Below are positions 8,992-19,230 of a stretch of 64,000 nt of DNA, in pieces (position 1 is the stretch's first letter; the number at the start of each line of letters is the position of its first letter). This DNA comes from Bartonella apihabitans (GTDB lineage: Bacteria; Pseudomonadota; Alphaproteobacteria; Rhizobiales; Rhizobiaceae), in contig NZ_CP132387.1 in the NCBI RefSeq assembly GCF_030758755.1, positions 2,409,001 through 2,473,000 of the forward strand, read 5' to 3'. Under the pieces are notes generated by a model. That model had not been told where the DNA came from. It searched no databases and worked only from the letters and a program-made list of their open reading frames with translations. A program made the translations under genes and the position numbers.

Positions 8992-9696
8992 TCAGTCTTT
9001 TTTATCGGCTTCCATGGCAGCTTTCATCAGTTTTTCCGAATCGGCATTGCTCCATGGAGCCGAACCGTTATAGGAACCGAGCAGGCAGCCATTTTTATCA
9101 ATCAACATGGTGACAGGAAGCCCCATAGCGAGACCCTGTTTGCGCACTTCATTAAAAACATCCATCGACTGGTCGCGATAGAAAACAATATTGTCGGCTT
9201 TTATGCTCTTTAAAAAGTCTTTCACTTTTTCATCGCTTGCTGTTTTATCAATATTGATTGCTATGACATCGAATGTGTCATTACCAAGAGAACGTTTGAG
9301 ATTGGCAAGTTCCGGCATTTCGGTGCGGCAGGGTATACACCAGCTTGCCCATAGGTTCAGAAGTAAGGTTTTTCCGGAAAATTCTGCCAATCTATGATCT
9401 TTACCCGCTTCATCTTTGAAGGTGAGTTTGGTTGCATCATAAGGCTCTTCGGCAAAACGCATATTCTTGAAAAAGCCGTCTGCCGATTGCTTCAGTTTAT
9501 CGATTTTTCCGGAATTTGCTGCGCACCCCGAACCGGTTTCGGCTTGAGCCACAGAAATCAGTGATGGAAAAGAGTAAACTTGGTTGTCAGAGGCCGTCAT
9601 TATCGCGTATATGCTCAGAGTACCAAGTGCAATCTTGGAAATTATTTTCCGGAATTTTCTAGAAAATTTCAGGTTTTCGGGAATTCTTGCAACCAT
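8992..9696 (-). CDS. tlpA: TlpA/ResA-like periplasmic thiol:disulfide protein
   Basis: A 234-residue membrane-anchored thioredoxin. It has an uncleaved or cleaved hydrophobic segment around residues 20-40, then a thioredoxin fold with the active-site WCIPC preceded by LLLNLWAS. TlpA proteins act as periplasmic reductants, for example in cytochrome oxidase copper-site maturation in Bradyrhizobium. The ATG at 9696 has an AAAGGACG site. The gene is divergent from argH, a conserved arrangement in Rhizobiales, with only about 30 bp between start codons. Confidence 0.88.
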   Translation of the reverse strand: MVARIPENLKFSRKFRKIISKIALGTLSIYAIMTASDNQVYSFPSLISVAQAETGSGCAANSGKIDKLKQSADGFFKNMRFAEEPYDATKLTFKDEAGKDHRLAEFSGKTLLLNLWASWCIPCRTEMPELANLKRSLGNDTFDVIAINIDKTASDEKVKDFLKSIKADNIVFYRDQSMDVFNEVRKQGLAMGLPVTMLIDKNGCLLGSYNGSAPWSNADSEKLMKAAMEADKKD

Positions 9697-9727
9697 TTTT
9701 TCGTCCTTTCGATGGGGGCTAACATAT

Positions 9728-11129
9728 ATGAATAACAGTGGATCAAGCAACCAGATGTGGGGTGGACGTTTTGCCTCGGTTCCGGCCAGCCATTATGGAA
9801 GAGATCAACGCTTCGATCGATTTCGATAAAAAGCTTTATAAAGAAGACATAAAAGGTTCATCGGCCCATGCGGCTATGTTGGCCGCACAAGGCATTATAT
9901 CGGCAGCCGATTATGACGAGATAGAAAAAGGTCTGAAAACGATCCTTTCCGAAATTGAAAGCGGCAAATTTGCTTTTTCCCGAAAGCTTGAAGATATTCA
10001 TATGAATATCGAAGCCCGCCTTGCCGAACTTATCGGTTCCGCCGCCGGAAGGCTCCATACAGCCCGTTCGCGAAACGATCAGGTCGCGTTGGATTTTCGC
10101 CTTTGGGTGAGAAATGAAACAGACAAGACCATTCAATCCATCAGGCATTTAATCGAGACACTGTTGCAGCGAGCCGAACAGGAAGTTGAAACGATTATGC
10201 CGGGCTTTACCCATTTGCAGGTTGCTCAACCGATAACTCTGGGTCACCATTTAATGGCCTATGTCGAAATGTTCGGGCGGGATTTATCCCGCATGTATGA
10301 TGCCCGCGAAAGAATGAACGAATCACCTTTGGGTGCGGCAGCTTTGGCTGGTACCAGTTTCCCGACAGACCGTTTTATGACCGCTAAAGCACTTGGTTTC
10401 AGGGAACCCACCAGAAATTCGATAGACAGTGTTTCCGACCGCGATTTCGCATTGGAATTTCTGAGTGCATCGGCAATTTGCGCGGTTCATCTTTCCCGTC
10501 TCGCCGAGGAAATTGTCATCTGGTCGACAGCACAGTTCAATTTCATCCATTTGCCTGATTCTTTTTCGACCGGTTCGTCCATTATGCCGCAAAAGAAAAA
10601 TCCCGATGCGGCAGAACTGGTCCGTGCGAAAACCGGACGGATCAATGGGTCACTGATTGCTTTATTGACCATTATGAAAGGCCTTCCGCTTGCCTATTCG
10701 AAAGATATGCAAGAAGATAAAGAACAGGTTTTCGATGCAGCTCAATCGCTTGAATTGTCGCTTGCTGCAATGGCCGGTATGATTGCTGATATAGAAATCA
10801 ACAAAAACGTAATGAAAAAGGCGGCCGGTACCGGTTATTCGACGGCAACCGATCTTGCTGATTGGCTTGTTAGAAAATTGGGAATACCCTTCAGAGAGGC
10901 TCATCATATAACCGGTCACGCTGTGGCTTTGGCAGAAAAGAAGAAGTGCGATCTTGCTGACCTCACCCTTGAAGATCTGAAGACAATTAATCCCGATATT
11001 ACGGCAGATGTGTTTGACGTTCTGAGCGTTGAAAAATCGGTTCAGAGCCGCAAGAGTTATGGCGGTACAGCCCCTCAGGAAGTACGTCGCCAAATCGACT
11101 ATTGGAAAAAACGCCTTGCCAAAGCTTGA
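9728..11129 (+). CDS. argH: Argininosuccinate lyase, with a frameshift near the 5' end
   Basis: Splits argininosuccinate into arginine and fumarate. The expected start, an ATG at 9728 with a GGGG site, reads [16 protein letters not shown] and then runs out of frame. The rest of the enzyme, from [10 protein letters not shown] on, is in the next frame. One extra base lies within 9777-9789, probably in the CC at 9786-9787. Downstream everything is intact, including the catalytic loop [12 protein letters not shown]. Corrected length is 466 residues, the family norm. A GTG at 9738 or the ATG at 9795 could start the main frame, but the product would lose the conserved WGGRF segment. Real mutation or sequence error cannot be separated here. 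Confidence 0.9.
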
Positions 11130-11214
11130 ATTTGACCATTACACAAAGAGTAGATTAAATAGAGAATAGATCAGATAGAGCGTAAAGCTTGCTATTTTTG
11201 AAAGAGACGCGATC

Positions 11215-11403
11215 ATGAAAAAAACTCTGACCGGTTTGGTGGTTGTCACAATCTGTGGCGTGGCTTTGGCCGGTTGCGGACGTAAAGGTCCGCTCGAACC
11301 TCCGCCGTCCACGATGATTGAGGACTCTAACGGCAAAATGGTTCAAAAACCGAAAGTAGAAAAACCGTTTATTCTTGATCCATTGATTAAGCAGAGGCAC
11401 TAA
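11215..11403 (+). CDS. Small lipoprotein, LptM (YifL)-like
   Basis: A 62-residue lipoprotein: signal segment MKKTLTGLVVVTICGVALAGC with the lipobox LAGC, followed directly by GRKGPLEPP, the hallmark of the LptM/YifL family that assists assembly of the LptDE lipopolysaccharide translocon. A protein of this type between argH and lysA is a conserved neighbourhood. Its stop codon abuts the lysA start, so lysA is probably translationally coupled to it. Confidence 0.85.
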   Translation: MKKTLTGLVVVTICGVALAGCGRKGPLEPPPSTMIEDSNGKMVQKPKVEKPFILDPLIKQRH

Positions 11404-12678
11404 TTGCAGGCTTTTCAATATTCTAACGGTCATCTTTATGCCGAAAAAATTGCTGTCGCTGATTTGGCAAAAAAGGTGGGAACGCCGTTTTATTGTTATT
11501 CGGCTACAGCCATTCGGCAACAATTTGAACAGTATCGTCAGGCCTTTGCCGACACCAATGCGCTTGTCGCTTTTGCGCTGAAAGCCAATTCCAATCAGGC
11601 TGTTCTGACCCTTCTTGCAAAACAAGGCGCCGGTGCAGATGTTGTGTCTGGCGGAGAAATGCGTCGGGCGCTTGAAGCCGGTATTCCTGCCGACAAGATA
11701 GTTTATTCCGGCGTTGGCAAAACCGTTGAAGAAATCGACTTTGCCCTTGGTCACGATATCCACTGCTTCAATGCCGAATCGGAACCGGAATTACAACAAT
11801 TGTCTGCACGCGCCGTAGCGATGGGGAAAAAAGCACGTGTTTCTTTGCGCATAAATCCGAATGTTGACGCAAAAACACATAAGAAAATTGCCACCGGCAA
11901 ATCCGAAAACAAGTTTGGTATTCCTATTGCGGTCGCACGCGAGGTTTATGAACAGGCAGCAAAACTCCCCGGTCTTGATGTTCATGGCGTTGATGTTCAT
12001 ATCGGCAGCCAGATTTGCGAATTGCAGCCGTTCGAGGATGCTTTTTCACTCGTTGCAGATTTTGTCCATGTTCTGCGGGGCGAGGGGCACGATATTCGCC
12101 ATGTTGATGTCGGTGGGGGACTTGGTATTGTTTATCGCAAGGATAACTTGCCCCCGCCCTCGCCGGCCGAATATGCAAATGTTGTCAAAAAACATTTCGC
12201 GCCTCTTAATGTCCAGATCATCATGGAACCGGGGCGTAATATCATCGGTAATGCCGGCATTCTGGTTACATCCATCATCTATATAAAACACGGAGCCGGA
12301 AAAAATTTCGTTATTGTCGATGCAGCAATGAATGATCTTATTCGTCCGACTTTATATGATGCCTGGCATGACATCGTACCGATTAAAGAACCGAATCAAA
12401 ATGATGAACCGATGATGGCCGATATTGTTGGTCCCGTTTGCGAGACGGGTGACTATATGGGGCTTGCCCGCTATCTTCCTTCTCCAAAAGCCGGAGATTT
12501 ATTGGCTGTTTGGAGTGGGGGAGCATATGGTGCGGTTATGGCAAGTACCTATAATACACGTCTGTTGGTACCGGAAGTGTTGGTGATTGATAGCCGTTTT
12601 GACATTGTTCGTCCGCGTATTTCATATGGAGAGCTGATAGGGTTTGACCATGTACCGGAATGGGTGAAAACCTCTTGA
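11404..12678 (+). CDS. lysA: Diaminopimelate decarboxylase
   Basis: A 424-residue PLP enzyme that decarboxylates meso-diaminopimelate to lysine. The PLP lysine lies in FALKANSN near residue 58, the phosphate-binding glycines in VDVGGGLG near residue 238, and the catalytic cysteine segment is GPVCETGD near residue 343. The start is a TTG placed immediately after the stop codon of the small lipoprotein gene; no ATG is close. Together with dapD at 57.6 kb it shows the succinylase DAP/lysine route. Confidence 0.93.
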   Translation: MQAFQYSNGHLYAEKIAVADLAKKVGTPFYCYSATAIRQQFEQYRQAFADTNALVAFALKANSNQAVLTLLAKQGAGADVVSGGEMRRALEAGIPADKIVYSGVGKTVEEIDFALGHDIHCFNAESEPELQQLSARAVAMGKKARVSLRINPNVDAKTHKKIATGKSENKFGIPIAVAREVYEQAAKLPGLDVHGVDVHIGSQICELQPFEDAFSLVADFVHVLRGEGHDIRHVDVGGGLGIVYRKDNLPPPSPAEYANVVKKHFAPLNVQIIMEPGRNIIGNAGILVTSIIYIKHGAGKNFVIVDAAMNDLIRPTLYDAWHDIVPIKEPNQNDEPMMADIVGPVCETGDYMGLARYLPSPKAGDLLAVWSGGAYGAVMASTYNTRLLVPEVLVIDSRFDIVRPRISYGELIGFDHVPEWVKTS

Positions 12679-12795
12679 GGTTTGAAACAAATATTTTCGA
12701 GTGAAGGTGATATAAAATATTTGCAAAGGGTCTCGCTTTTGCTTGTTTCATTGCTATGATGTGGCAAAACCGGTGCGAAGAGAAGAACATATATC

Positions 12796-15234
12796 GTGCG
12801 GAATGATAAAGGCCCTTTTCATGGAACTATGACAGCGCTTGTAAGAGCAAGGGCATCGGCGTGGTGTATCCTGACAATCGAACGGTTGTGGCCACGCATT
12901 CTTCCAAGCATTCTTGCTTTGTTGATTTTGTTTTCTTTGGCATGGCTCGGCATTTTCGATCGCCTCTCCTATTGGCCGCATGTTATCCTGTTATGGATTT
13001 TGCTTTTTATCGCTGTCGGTTCTTTATTCTTTGTTTCCGGTTTCCATTTTCCCGCTTTAAGCGAAATCGATCGGCGGATAGAAAAAGCGAGCGGACTGCA
13101 AAATCAGCCACTCGAAGCGCTTTATGATGCACCGGCAAATAGTGATGCGAATGATTTTGTAAAAGTTCTATGGAAAGAACATCAGCGGCGTATGGCTGCC
13201 GAACTCAAAAATCTGGAAGCAGGTATGCCCGACACCGGAATTGCCCGTGTCGACCCTTTGGCACTGCGTTCATTGGTTGTCCTTTTTGCTGTTACAGCTT
13301 TTGCCTTTTCATTTGGTCCGTCCGGTGGGCAAATAGGTGATCTCTTGGATTTTTCGCAACCGGTCGATTTATCAAAAATGCGCGTGGATGCTTGGGTCAC
13401 TCCTCCCACCTATACCGGTGAAGCCCCTGTTTATTTGACCGAAGCCAATATCCGGAACGCCAAAGTGCCGGAAGGGAGCAAACTGACTATTCGTGTGGTC
13501 GATGGCGGCGATGCGACATTGAAGTCGACTGAAAGCCAATCCGGCAAGACTGTCAATATTACTGCACAAGGTAGCTCTGACACTATAAAACAGAATAGCA
13601 AAACATTCGAGACTGTGCTCGCCAAGTCGAGCAATGTGACATTGAGAACGCGCCATTATGACAGGAATTGGCATTTTGATGTTGTTGCCGACCGTGCCCC
13701 CACAATCAAATTGACCAAGGAACCGGGGCGTATTCTCAATGGGTCGCTGGAACTCAATTATGTTCTTGATGATGATTATGGTGTCGAGAAAGCTTACGTC
13801 GAAATAACGCCCACATCCACTATCAAGGAAACGGGACACCCTCTTTATGATGCACCGGAAATCAAATTGATGATTCCGCGTGGTGGTAAAGGGGATGCGC
13901 GTACCGTGCAGGATGTAAGTATCCATCCTTGGGCAGGTTCGGAAGTGCGTTTGACACTGGTTGCAGAAGATGGCGCCGGTCATCAGGGAAGAAGTGAAAC
14001 CCGAACCATGACATTGCCGCAAAGAAATTTCGGCAATCCGCTTGCCCGTGCGGTGGTTGAACAACGTCGACTTCTGGCTCTTGATACACTTTCTCGCAAT
14101 CGGGTTCTTGATATGTTGTCGGCTTTAACGTTACGGCCGGAAGAAACGATCGATAATTTTACCCATTATCTGGCATTGCGGAGCATATGGACGCGACTCC
14201 ATCTCGCAGAAACCGACGAAGATCTGAAAAATGTTGCCGATTTTATGTGGCAGACAGCCATCGGTATCGAGGGAGACAATGTCAATCAGGCTGAAAAAAA
14301 CTTGAAAGCGGCTCAAGCGGCCTTGCGTGATGCTTTGAGAAATGGTGCTTCGCCAGAGGAAATTGAACGTCTGACAGACGCTTTGCGTCAGGCGATGAAT
14401 GACTATATTGCCGCCCTTGCCGAACAACAACAAAACGGCGGTCTTGGCCAAAAGCCTTCTCAACAGGCGCAAAATCTTTCACCTAATGAACTCGCCGAGA
14501 AACTGAAACAACTTGAAGATATGGCCAAATTGGGTAACCGCGCTGGTGCCGAACAGCTTTTGTCCGAGCTAGAACAACTCATGGATAATCTTCAGGTAAG
14601 TCGTGGCGGATCGGGAGAAGGGGGAAGCCAAACAGGCGAAATGCAAAAGCAGCTTGACGAGCTTGGTAATTTGATGAGGAAACAACAAGAAACCCTCAAT
14701 GATACGCATAAGCTTGAAGCTGATCGTGAACGCGGCGAAAAAACTCCGGAGGAATATCGCAAAGATCTTGATGACCTGAAAAAGAGACAAGATGAACTGC
14801 AGCAGGAATTGAAAAAATTCGGCAAGGATTTATCCGATAAAGGGTTCAAGTCGGGCGAGGGATTAAAAGAGGCTGAAAAAAAGATGGACAAATCCGGTGA
14901 GGCTCTTCAACAGGGAGATGCTGCCGGATCCGAAGGTCAGCAATCGCAGGCTTTGGATGCGATGCGCGATGGCGCGAAAGAACTGATGCAAGAAATGCAG
15001 GAAGCCATGAAAAAAAATGGCGAAACAGGAAAAGACGGAGACGGCTCGTCCAAAGATCCACTCGGACGAAAACTTGGCTCTGCCGGACACCAGTCGGAAA
15101 AAGATGGACTTTCTCAAGAAAGTGAAATGCAACGGGCAAGACGCATTCTCGATGAAATCCGGAAAAAATTGGGGCAATCCGCGCTGCCTGATAGCGAAAA
15201 AGACTATCTTGAAAGATTACTGAAATTTTATTGA
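12796..15234 (+). CDS. DUF4175 / TIGR02302 family large membrane-anchored protein
   Basis: An 812-residue protein with two N-terminal transmembrane segments (about residues 34-55 and 65-85) and a third hydrophobic stretch near residue 160. A beta-rich region with a VDAWVTPPTYTG motif follows, then a long Gln/Glu/Lys-rich helical C-terminal part (about residues 490-790) of low complexity and coiled-coil character. It belongs to the alphaproteobacterial TIGR02302/DUF4175 family, of unknown function, which regularly follows lysA. The start is a GTG at 12796; an ATG at 12829 is an alternative. Confidence 0.85.
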   Translation: MRNDKGPFHGTMTALVRARASAWCILTIERLWPRILPSILALLILFSLAWLGIFDRLSYWPHVILLWILLFIAVGSLFFVSGFHFPALSEIDRRIEKASGLQNQPLEALYDAPANSDANDFVKVLWKEHQRRMAAELKNLEAGMPDTGIARVDPLALRSLVVLFAVTAFAFSFGPSGGQIGDLLDFSQPVDLSKMRVDAWVTPPTYTGEAPVYLTEANIRNAKVPEGSKLTIRVVDGGDATLKSTESQSGKTVNITAQGSSDTIKQNSKTFETVLAKSSNVTLRTRHYDRNWHFDVVADRAPTIKLTKEPGRILNGSLELNYVLDDDYGVEKAYVEITPTSTIKETGHPLYDAPEIKLMIPRGGKGDARTVQDVSIHPWAGSEVRLTLVAEDGAGHQGRSETRTMTLPQRNFGNPLARAVVEQRRLLALDTLSRNRVLDMLSALTLRPEETIDNFTHYLALRSIWTRLHLAETDEDLKNVADFMWQTAIGIEGDNVNQAEKNLKAAQAALRDALRNGASPEEIERLTDALRQAMNDYIAALAEQQQNGGLGQKPSQQAQNLSPNELAEKLKQLEDMAKLGNRAGAEQLLSELEQLMDNLQVSRGGSGEGGSQTGEMQKQLDELGNLMRKQQETLNDTHKLEADRERGEKTPEEYRKDLDDLKKRQDELQQELKKFGKDLSDKGFKSGEGLKEAEKKMDKSGEALQQGDAAGSEGQQSQALDAMRDGAKELMQEMQEAMKKNGETGKDGDGSSKDPLGRKLGSAGHQSEKDGLSQESEMQRARRILDEIRKKLGQSALPDSEKDYLERLLKFY

Positions 15235-16073
15235 GCTTTTGACCGCCTGTCGACACAGCAGGTTCTTTTAATAATAGGCTTTTTTATATTCTCGCCGTTC
15301 GGCTTCTTATCGTAATTTCAGTTTTCTAAAAGAGGGTAGCCGCGCTTTTTTCATCAAGCGACGCAAAATTAAACAAAAATTCAAGCGGCAATTTCAAGCC
15401 GGTTCCGATATATTGGATAAACCACCTAAAGAATAGTTATGTCTGCATAAGCGAAAGAAAAGTTTATTTTTTATTCATTAAACATATTTCAAGTTCAATA
15501 AAAATAAAATTACATAAAATTTTTCAATAACTTTATTTAAGTGGATGTTTTTAAATAACTTAGCATTATTCGCGTTGATAAATATATAGAACGGATAAAC
15601 ATTATATTAAAACCTATATTCCGTCAGTTTTGCTTATATATGAATAATGTCGTTCGAAAGTGATTTTTACTAGATTTCGAGACGTACGCACCCATAGAAG
15701 TCGTGCGATAATGACTGTTAAAAAATGTCATTATAAAATTCGTGTGGCATTTCGGGTAAAATCGTTATGATTTTTTAGAAAACCAATGGAAGCCGATCTT
15801 ACGAAAAATAGCTGACCTGTTGAAACCGCGGATTCATGTTGGCTACTGCGTGAGAGAAAGTTTAGGCGGTTTCGAATGTGGACGCGCTTGAAAACAACCT
15901 AAGAAAGCACAAGAAAAAGGGCATTTTTTGAAAATTGATCTTCAATTCGATTTTGCCGAAAATTTTAATACAAATCTGAAATGAATATGAATGGACAAAT
16001 AAATTGCATTATTTTGCTCTAAATATGGAACTATATTCTGTTCAACGTGTTTAACTGGAAAGAGGATTTGAAA
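15235..16073. other. AT-rich intergenic region, about 840 bp
   Basis: No coding frame or RNA gene is recognised. Much of it is strongly AT-rich (about 15460-15650), with poly-A/T tracts suggestive of curved DNA. The last part carries the ribosome site of the DUF305 gene. Confidence 0.5.
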
Positions 16074-16457
16074 ATGAAAAAATTTATTGCAGCCTTATGC
16101 ATTTGTTGTGCCTCAGTCAGCTATGCAGCAGCGCAAAGTGAGAACAGTAATATGATGGACAAGGCAAAAAGTGCAGCTTCCACAGCATCTCAGGCTTTAT
16201 CGGCTTCCTCGTCGGCTTTGGATAAAGTCAATGAAACGATGATGAAAAACATGTCGATCAAGATGAGCGGCGATGCTGATGTTGATTTTATAAAGATGAT
16301 GTTGGCTCATCACCAAGGTGCCGTCGATATGGCAGAGGTTGAGTTGAAATATGGCAAAGATCCCGAAGCCAGAAAGCTCGCCGAGACGATTATTGCAGCT
16401 CAACAAAAAGAAATTGCCCAAATGCAGGATTGGTTGAAGGCGAACGAAAAGAAGTAG
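16074..16457 (+). CDS. Periplasmic DUF305 protein
   Basis: A 127-residue exported protein: signal peptide MKKFIAALCICCASVSYAAAQ, a Ser/Ala-rich linker, then a DUF305 helical domain with the diagnostic MMLAHHQGAVDMAE motif near residue 80. DUF305 proteins are ferritin-like-fold periplasmic proteins often found near copper-handling genes; metal binding here is inference. The ATG at 16074 is preceded by GAGG. It stands alone after a long AT-rich region. Confidence 0.85.
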   Translation: MKKFIAALCICCASVSYAAAQSENSNMMDKAKSAASTASQALSASSSALDKVNETMMKNMSIKMSGDADVDFIKMMLAHHQGAVDMAEVELKYGKDPEARKLAETIIAAQQKEIAQMQDWLKANEKK

Positions 16458-16477
16458 TTTTCCTGAATTTCCTGAAC

Positions 16478-16503
16478 AAGCCTACATGCTGGGGAGGCTT
16501 TTT
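16478..16503 (+). terminator. Probable terminator after the DUF305 gene
   Basis: AAGCCT (16478-16483) pairs with AGGCTT (16495-16500) across an 11-base loop and is followed by T residues. It lies about 20 bases after the stop codon. The stem is short. Confidence 0.5.
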
Positions 16504-16561
16504 AAAATGACAAAACGTCGAACTTCTCCAGTTATGAAAGGCCATGTTTCATGGATAATAA

Positions 16562-16738
16562 AACACGCTCCTCACAATTATACTCCGACCAACAAGTGCT
16601 ACGCCCGAACCTCACCACTTTCTCGAGGGGAAATGCAAGGCAATTCCGCCCGAGGCGTTCGCTGACGACAAACCGTATCGGGTCGTCTATTTCGGTAAAG
16701 TCTTTTGTTGGTCAAGCAGGACGGATCAATGGGCGTAA
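16562..16738 (+). pseudogene. Possible fragment of an unidentified protein
   Basis: A frame open from 16562 to a stop at 16736-16738 has no usable start codon. It reads ...PEPHHFLEGKCKAIPPEAF followed by ADDKPYRVVYFGKVFCW, a composition that looks like real protein rather than random sequence. I do not recognise the family. It may be the tail of a decayed gene; the rest of the 16458-16777 gap shows nothing else. Confidence 0.25.
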
Positions 16739-16777
16739 GCGGTTGAAATCCGCCCGTGAAGTTTGACCGGCAAAGTT

Positions 16778-17749
16778 TTAATCGAGTCCTTCAAATAATT
16801 GGGTTGAAAGATAGCGCTCGGCAAAATCCGGAATAATGATCACTATATTTTTTCCGGCATTTTCGGGGCGCTTTCCTATTTCGATTGCTGCTGTTAACGC
16901 CGCACCGGCTGAAATTCCGACAGGAATACCTTCAATATGCGATAGATCGCGGGAATTTTGAAAAGCATCATCGCTTGAAACGGTAACAATTTCATCGATA
17001 ATTTTTGTATTCAGTATCTTTGGAACAAATCCTGCACCGATGCCCTGAATTTTATGAGGCCCCGGTTGCCCACCCGACAACACCGGCGAGTCTTTAGGCT
17101 CTACCGCCACAACTTTGAAATCGGGTTTGCGTTGCTTGATGACTTCTCCGATACCAGTGATAGTACCACCTGTACCGAATCCGGCTACGAGAAAATCGAC
17201 ATTGCCATCCGTATCGTTCCAGATTTCCTCGGCCGTTGTCTGGCGATGGATTTCAGGATTTGCCGGATTTTCAAACTGTTGCGGAATGACTGCATCCGGA
17301 TTATTGGCGGCCAGTTCTTCGGCTTTGGCGATAGCGCCTTTCATGCCTTTTGCACCTTCGGTCAATACCAGTTCGGCACCGAGAAACTTCAATAATTTGC
17401 GACGTTCGACGGACATGGTTTCCGGCATTGTCAAAATCAGTTTATAACCTTTTGCTGCCGCCACAAATGCGAGCGCAATTCCGGTATTGCCCGATGTCGG
17501 TTCAATCAATACGGTTTTTCCCGGCTTTGCTTTTCCTTGTTTTTCAAGGGCTTCGATCAGAGCAAGACCGATACGGTCCTTGACACTGGCCAAAGGATTA
17601 AAAAATTCAAGCTTTGCAAGAAGATTGGCTTTGACACCTTTCTTTTTGGCGAATTTGTCAATCCGGACGAGTGGTGTATTGCCAATTGTCTCCAAAACAG
17701 AGCTATAAATAAAGCCGCGTCCTTTGCGAGATGAATTTTTATCAGTCAT
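16778..17749 (-). CDS. cysK: Cysteine synthase A (O-acetylserine sulfhydrylase)
   Basis: A 323-residue PLP enzyme making cysteine from O-acetylserine and sulfide. The Schiff-base lysine is in [11 protein letters not shown] near residue 58. The substrate loop PTSGNTG is near residue 84-90, and the PLP phosphate loop GTGGTITG near residue 193. The ATG at 17749 starts an N terminus a few residues longer than usual ([17 protein letters not shown]). It is transcribed alone; the following 250 bp toward the DUF305 gene hold no clear terminator. Confidence 0.95.
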   Translation of the reverse strand: MTDKNSSRKGRGFIYSSVLETIGNTPLVRIDKFAKKKGVKANLLAKLEFFNPLASVKDRIGLALIEALEKQGKAKPGKTVLIEPTSGNTGIALAFVAAAKGYKLILTMPETMSVERRKLLKFLGAELVLTEGAKGMKGAIAKAEELAANNPDAVIPQQFENPANPEIHRQTTAEEIWNDTDGNVDFLVAGFGTGGTITGIGEVIKQRKPDFKVVAVEPKDSPVLSGGQPGPHKIQGIGAGFVPKILNTKIIDEIVTVSSDDAFQNSRDLSHIEGIPVGISAGAALTAAIEIGKRPENAGKNIVIIIPDFAERYLSTQLFEGLD

Positions 17750-17957
17750 GACCGGTCTCCCTGGTGAAATTATCCGGATTAATCAAATAGGCTTCGAATT
17801 GCGATAGCCCTTGTTTTGATAAATACGTGTCTTGATAAATATCAGGATAGAACCAATTCCTAGAATGATATAGCGATTATATACTTTACAGACGATTATA
17901 ATAAAAATTTTTTCTACAAAATTCGGAAAAGTAAGAAAATTAACCCTGATTAAAAGA

Positions 17958-17987
17958 ACGGGGAAGTTACCGGATTGTTTTCCCCGT
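17958..17987 (-). terminator. Terminator of the aldo/keto reductase gene
   Basis: ACGGGGAA (17958-17965) pairs with TTCCCCGT (17980-17987). On the minus strand the stem is followed by TTCTTTTAAT, 30 bases after the reductase stop codon. Confidence 0.7.
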
Positions 17988-18015
17988 CCTTTCCTATGTG
18001 ATGTTTGGCAGAGCT

Positions 18016-18972
18016 TTAATAGCTGCTTGCCTGATTTAGAGCCTCAATATCCTCTTTACTCAAATTTATCATTGTTGCTTTGACGAGGCTATAAAGTTGG
18101 TCAAGCTTTGTGGCACTCGCTATTGGTGCCGTTACGGCAGGTTGTGCAATGAGCCACGCCAAGGCAATCTCGGCTTGTGTCACATTATGTTTTTCACTGA
18201 TCGTATCGAGAGCGTTCAGAATACGCATCCCGCGTGGATTGATATATTGTTCAACTCTCGAGCCGCGTTTATGCCCTGCAAGATCGGCTTTTGAACGATA
18301 TTTGCCCGAGAGAAATCCGGAAGCAAGGCTATAATAGGTGATAACACCGAGACCGTATTTTTGTGCGGTATCGGCCAACTTTCCTTCGAATGTGTTCCGG
18401 TCGTAAAGATTATATTCGGGTTGCAATGTTTGATAACTTGGAAGATTGTTCTTCTTGGCTGTTTGCGTTGCATTTTCAAGTTGCTCTGCCGTTATGTTGG
18501 AGCAGCCGATAGCGCGGATTTTCCCTGCTTTCAAAAGCTTGCCATAGGCCTCGAGAGTTTCTTCGAATGGTGTATCAGGATCGAACCAGTGTGACTGATA
18601 GAGATCAATGACATCGATATTCAAACGGCGTAAAGAATCTTCCACAGCCTGTTCTATCCAGCGGGCGGAAAGGCCTTTATGGCCGGCTATGCCCATATCC
18701 GAACCGACTTTGGTGAAAATATAGAATTTATCTCGTTTGGACGGATTTTGTTTTAACCACTTCCCGATGATGGTTTCCGATTCGCCACCTTTGTTGCCTT
18801 CAACCCATGTCGAATAGGCGTCGGCTGTATCAATGGCATTCAATCCGCTTTCGGCAATTGCATCTAGCATTGTGAAAGATTGCTTCTCATCCAGAGTCCA
18901 ACCAAAGACATTGCCTCCAAAAACGAGCGGAACAATATTAAAACCTGTATTTCCTAAAGCGCGATGTTTCAT
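18016..18972 (-). CDS. Aldo/keto reductase
   Basis: A 318-residue NADPH-dependent aldo/keto reductase of the TIM-barrel family. The catalytic tetrad is visible: Asp and Tyr in AIDTADAYSTW, Lys in IFTKVGSD, and His in LYQSHWFD. The ATG at 18972 (MKHRALGNTG) has an AAAGGACG ribosome site and matches the usual N terminus; an ATG five codons earlier is less likely. Substrate unknown. It stands alone with its own terminator. Confidence 0.88.
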   Translation of the reverse strand: MKHRALGNTGFNIVPLVFGGNVFGWTLDEKQSFTMLDAIAESGLNAIDTADAYSTWVEGNKGGESETIIGKWLKQNPSKRDKFYIFTKVGSDMGIAGHKGLSARWIEQAVEDSLRRLNIDVIDLYQSHWFDPDTPFEETLEAYGKLLKAGKIRAIGCSNITAEQLENATQTAKKNNLPSYQTLQPEYNLYDRNTFEGKLADTAQKYGLGVITYYSLASGFLSGKYRSKADLAGHKRGSRVEQYINPRGMRILNALDTISEKHNVTQAEIALAWLIAQPAVTAPIASATKLDQLYSLVKATMINLSKEDIEALNQASSY

Positions 18973-19230
18973 AGAACGTCCTTTCATTGTTTGTTGGCTG
19001 TAACCGAACGCAAATTAATCGCGAGCAACGGCGTCTTTTAAAGGTAGTCACGGTTTTGGCTTGAGGGAAAGTGTTTCACAGTGTTTTGATAGTTTTCATG
19101 GTTTTGTCAGAATTTAACCTTAAATTGACGATTATTTTCTTTTTCGAATAAAGTTTGGTATGGTCACGCGAGTAAAATGCGTGAAAGTCGAATGATTGGA
19201 TTAAATTTCATGGGCAGGCTGGATAGTTTT

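Noticed and set aside
12720..12727. TTTGCAAA before the DUF4175 gene as a PccR site
   Set aside because: Single word in AT-rich DNA with no link to propionate genes; treated as chance.
13372..14064. 230-codon antisense frame inside the DUF4175 gene
   Set aside because: Opposite strand of a well-supported gene; sequence has no recognisable protein character.
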